This document shows, piece by piece, positions 63,410 to 64,000 of a DNA stretch of 64,000 nt (the first letter of the stretch is position 1; each line of letters begins with the position of its first letter). A program made the position numbers and the translations under genes. This DNA comes from Rossellomorea aquimaris TF-12 (lineage in GTDB: Bacteria; Bacillota; Bacilli; Bacillales; Bacillaceae_B). The DNA lies in the NCBI RefSeq assembly GCF_001648555.1, contig NZ_LQXM01000027.1, positions 351,453 through 415,452 on the forward strand. Reading direction: 5' to 3'. The notes under the pieces were generated by a model. It saw only the letters and a program-made list of their open reading frames with translations. It ran no database searches and was not told the DNA's origin.

Positions 63410-63811
63410 TTGAAGAAGGTATCTGTTATTGTACTTCTTTTTCTATTATTAGTTGGATGTAGCCAAAGTGATGTCCAGCATGATACAGAATTAGAGGAAG
63501 CTATTTATTCTGTTGTTGGGGATCAAAATAAAAGTGAGATAAATATTAGATCATTGACGACATTCGACTGGGAAAAAGCTCTCCTGTTCACACCTTATAG
63601 TACACAAGAAGGTATTGAGGAACAATTAGGTTTTGATTTTAAAGACCCATCCAATATAGATACTAGAGACGATATATATCTTTTGGTTTTCCTTAACAAC
63701 GATAAAGTCGTTCAATATATTGAGATAGCACGTCAAGGTACTGACTTTTCAATAGGAGAAAAGGGATACCTTACTCCATCCGATAATGTGATAAGTATTG
63801 AAAGATATTAA
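63410..63811 (+). CDS. Small orphan lipoprotein
   Basis: 133 residues with TTG start at 63410, AGGAG 7 nt upstream. The signal peptide MKKVSVIVLLFLLLVGC ends in a lipobox with the lipid-anchored Cys17. The mature part (SQSDVQHDTELEEAIYSVVGDQNKSEINIRSLTTFDWEKALLFTPYSTQEGIEEQLGFDF...DDIYLLVFLNNDKVVQYIEIARQGTDFSIG) resembles in rhythm the small Bacillus extracellular lipoproteins that contain a W-D-x-A/L-FxPY segment; I cannot give a family. It is isolated from other genes and ends in its own terminator. Confidence 0.85.
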   Translation: MKKVSVIVLLFLLLVGCSQSDVQHDTELEEAIYSVVGDQNKSEINIRSLTTFDWEKALLFTPYSTQEGIEEQLGFDFKDPSNIDTRDDIYLLVFLNNDKVVQYIEIARQGTDFSIGEKGYLTPSDNVISIERY

Positions 63812-63857
63812 AAAGGCATTTCTCTTGTTGTAGTAACGACATCCTTAGTTAAATAAG

Positions 63858-63897
63858 AAAGTGGAACTTCCTACTTTATGAAAATTCCACTTTTATG
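63858..63897 (+). terminator. Terminator of the lipoprotein gene
   Basis: AAAGTGGAA / TTCCACTTT stem (63858-63866 with 63885-63893) followed by TTAT. Confidence 0.65.
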
Positions 63898-63935
63898 CCT
63901 AATATGAACATTAAAGTTTAACAAAGCCTAAATAA

Positions 63936-63969
63936 AAAACAAAAAAGGACTATCTAATGATAGTCCTTT
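63936..63969 (-). terminator. Terminator after the tRNA gene
   Basis: AAAGGACTATC / GATAGTCCTTT stem (63944-63954 with 63959-63969) with AAAAAACAAAAAA on the left, i.e. a U-tract on the minus strand, 8 bp after the tRNA 3' end. Confidence 0.88.
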
Positions 63970-63976
63970 ACGTTAA

Positions 63977-64000
63977 TGACCCATACGGGATTCGAACCCG
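63977..64000 (-). tRNA. 3' end of a tRNA gene (T-arm and acceptor)
   Basis: On the minus strand: four T-stem bases CGGG, loop TTCGAAT, CCCGT, then acceptor ATGGGTC and discriminator A. CCA is not encoded. The anticodon lies beyond the window, so the amino acid cannot be given; the position next to the glg operon recalls the trnB cluster of B. subtilis. Confidence 0.85.

Overview
The window looks like chromosomal core DNA from an endospore-forming, menaquinone-using Bacillaceae species. AT-rich composition, strong AGGAGG-type ribosome binding sites, frequent TTG/GTG starts, T-box and S-box leaders, sporulation genes (cse60, cwlJ, yteA-type) and close synteny with the Bacillus subtilis yt region (ytzE, ytzG, ytgP, ytfP ... 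metK, pckA ... luxS ... men ... glg) all point this way. I cannot name the genus. I see no prophage, insertion sequence, plasmid module, CRISPR array or defence island; the unusual material is mostly non-coding.

Layout. Positions 1-12000: the end of a cysteine synthase-like gene, a pepV-dat operon, ytzE, an RsuA-type pseudouridine synthase, a small glycine-rich/coiled-coil protein followed by a tandem hairpin repeat, murJ, ytfP, cse60, a rhodanese, and leuS under a leucine T-box. 12000-17000: a ketone-body/hydroxy-acid locus (GntP permease and 3-hydroxybutyrate dehydrogenase) with a near-perfect sigma-54 promoter, palindromic candidate enhancer sites and its own PAS/AAA+ activator gene, then a YjlB-like cupin. 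17000-27000: yttB, a small gene coupled to ytzC, the tRNA wobble-uridine pair mnmL-mnmM, a luciferase-like oxidoreductase, a large secreted M6 metalloprotease, the terpenoid genes ytpB-ytpA, and ytoA. 27000-41700: metK with a SAM-I riboswitch, divergent pckA with a CcpN-like site, bioY with a BirA box, an ABC importer (ytlACD), ytkD, several small proteins, luxS, yidD, a Zur-box-linked zinc-binding lipoprotein, and cwlJ. 42000-53200: cytochrome bd oxidase (ythAB) facing the menaquinone genes menF-menD-menH-menB-(terminator)-menE-menC, with menA divergent. 53800-64000: a YteA-type DksA-like protein, the glgBCDAP glycogen operon, an orphan lipoprotein and the 3' end of a tRNA gene.

The genes work together in recognisable groups: menaquinone synthesis feeds the bd oxidase; metK and luxS belong to the SAM cycle; pckA and glg handle gluconeogenic carbon and storage; cse60, cwlJ, yteA and possibly glg relate to sporulation.

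The most noteworthy unexplained signals are: the sigma-54 locus with repeated GTCC-N8-GGAC sites; a four-fold GGCYCAAT array phased at exactly 21 bp (63066-63136); dispersed long hairpin repeats in three copies plus a collapsed remnant of a second family; a recurrent GAGGGACGGACCT palindrome used as terminator; a dyad inside the menF promoter spacer; and a terminator that splits the men cluster.
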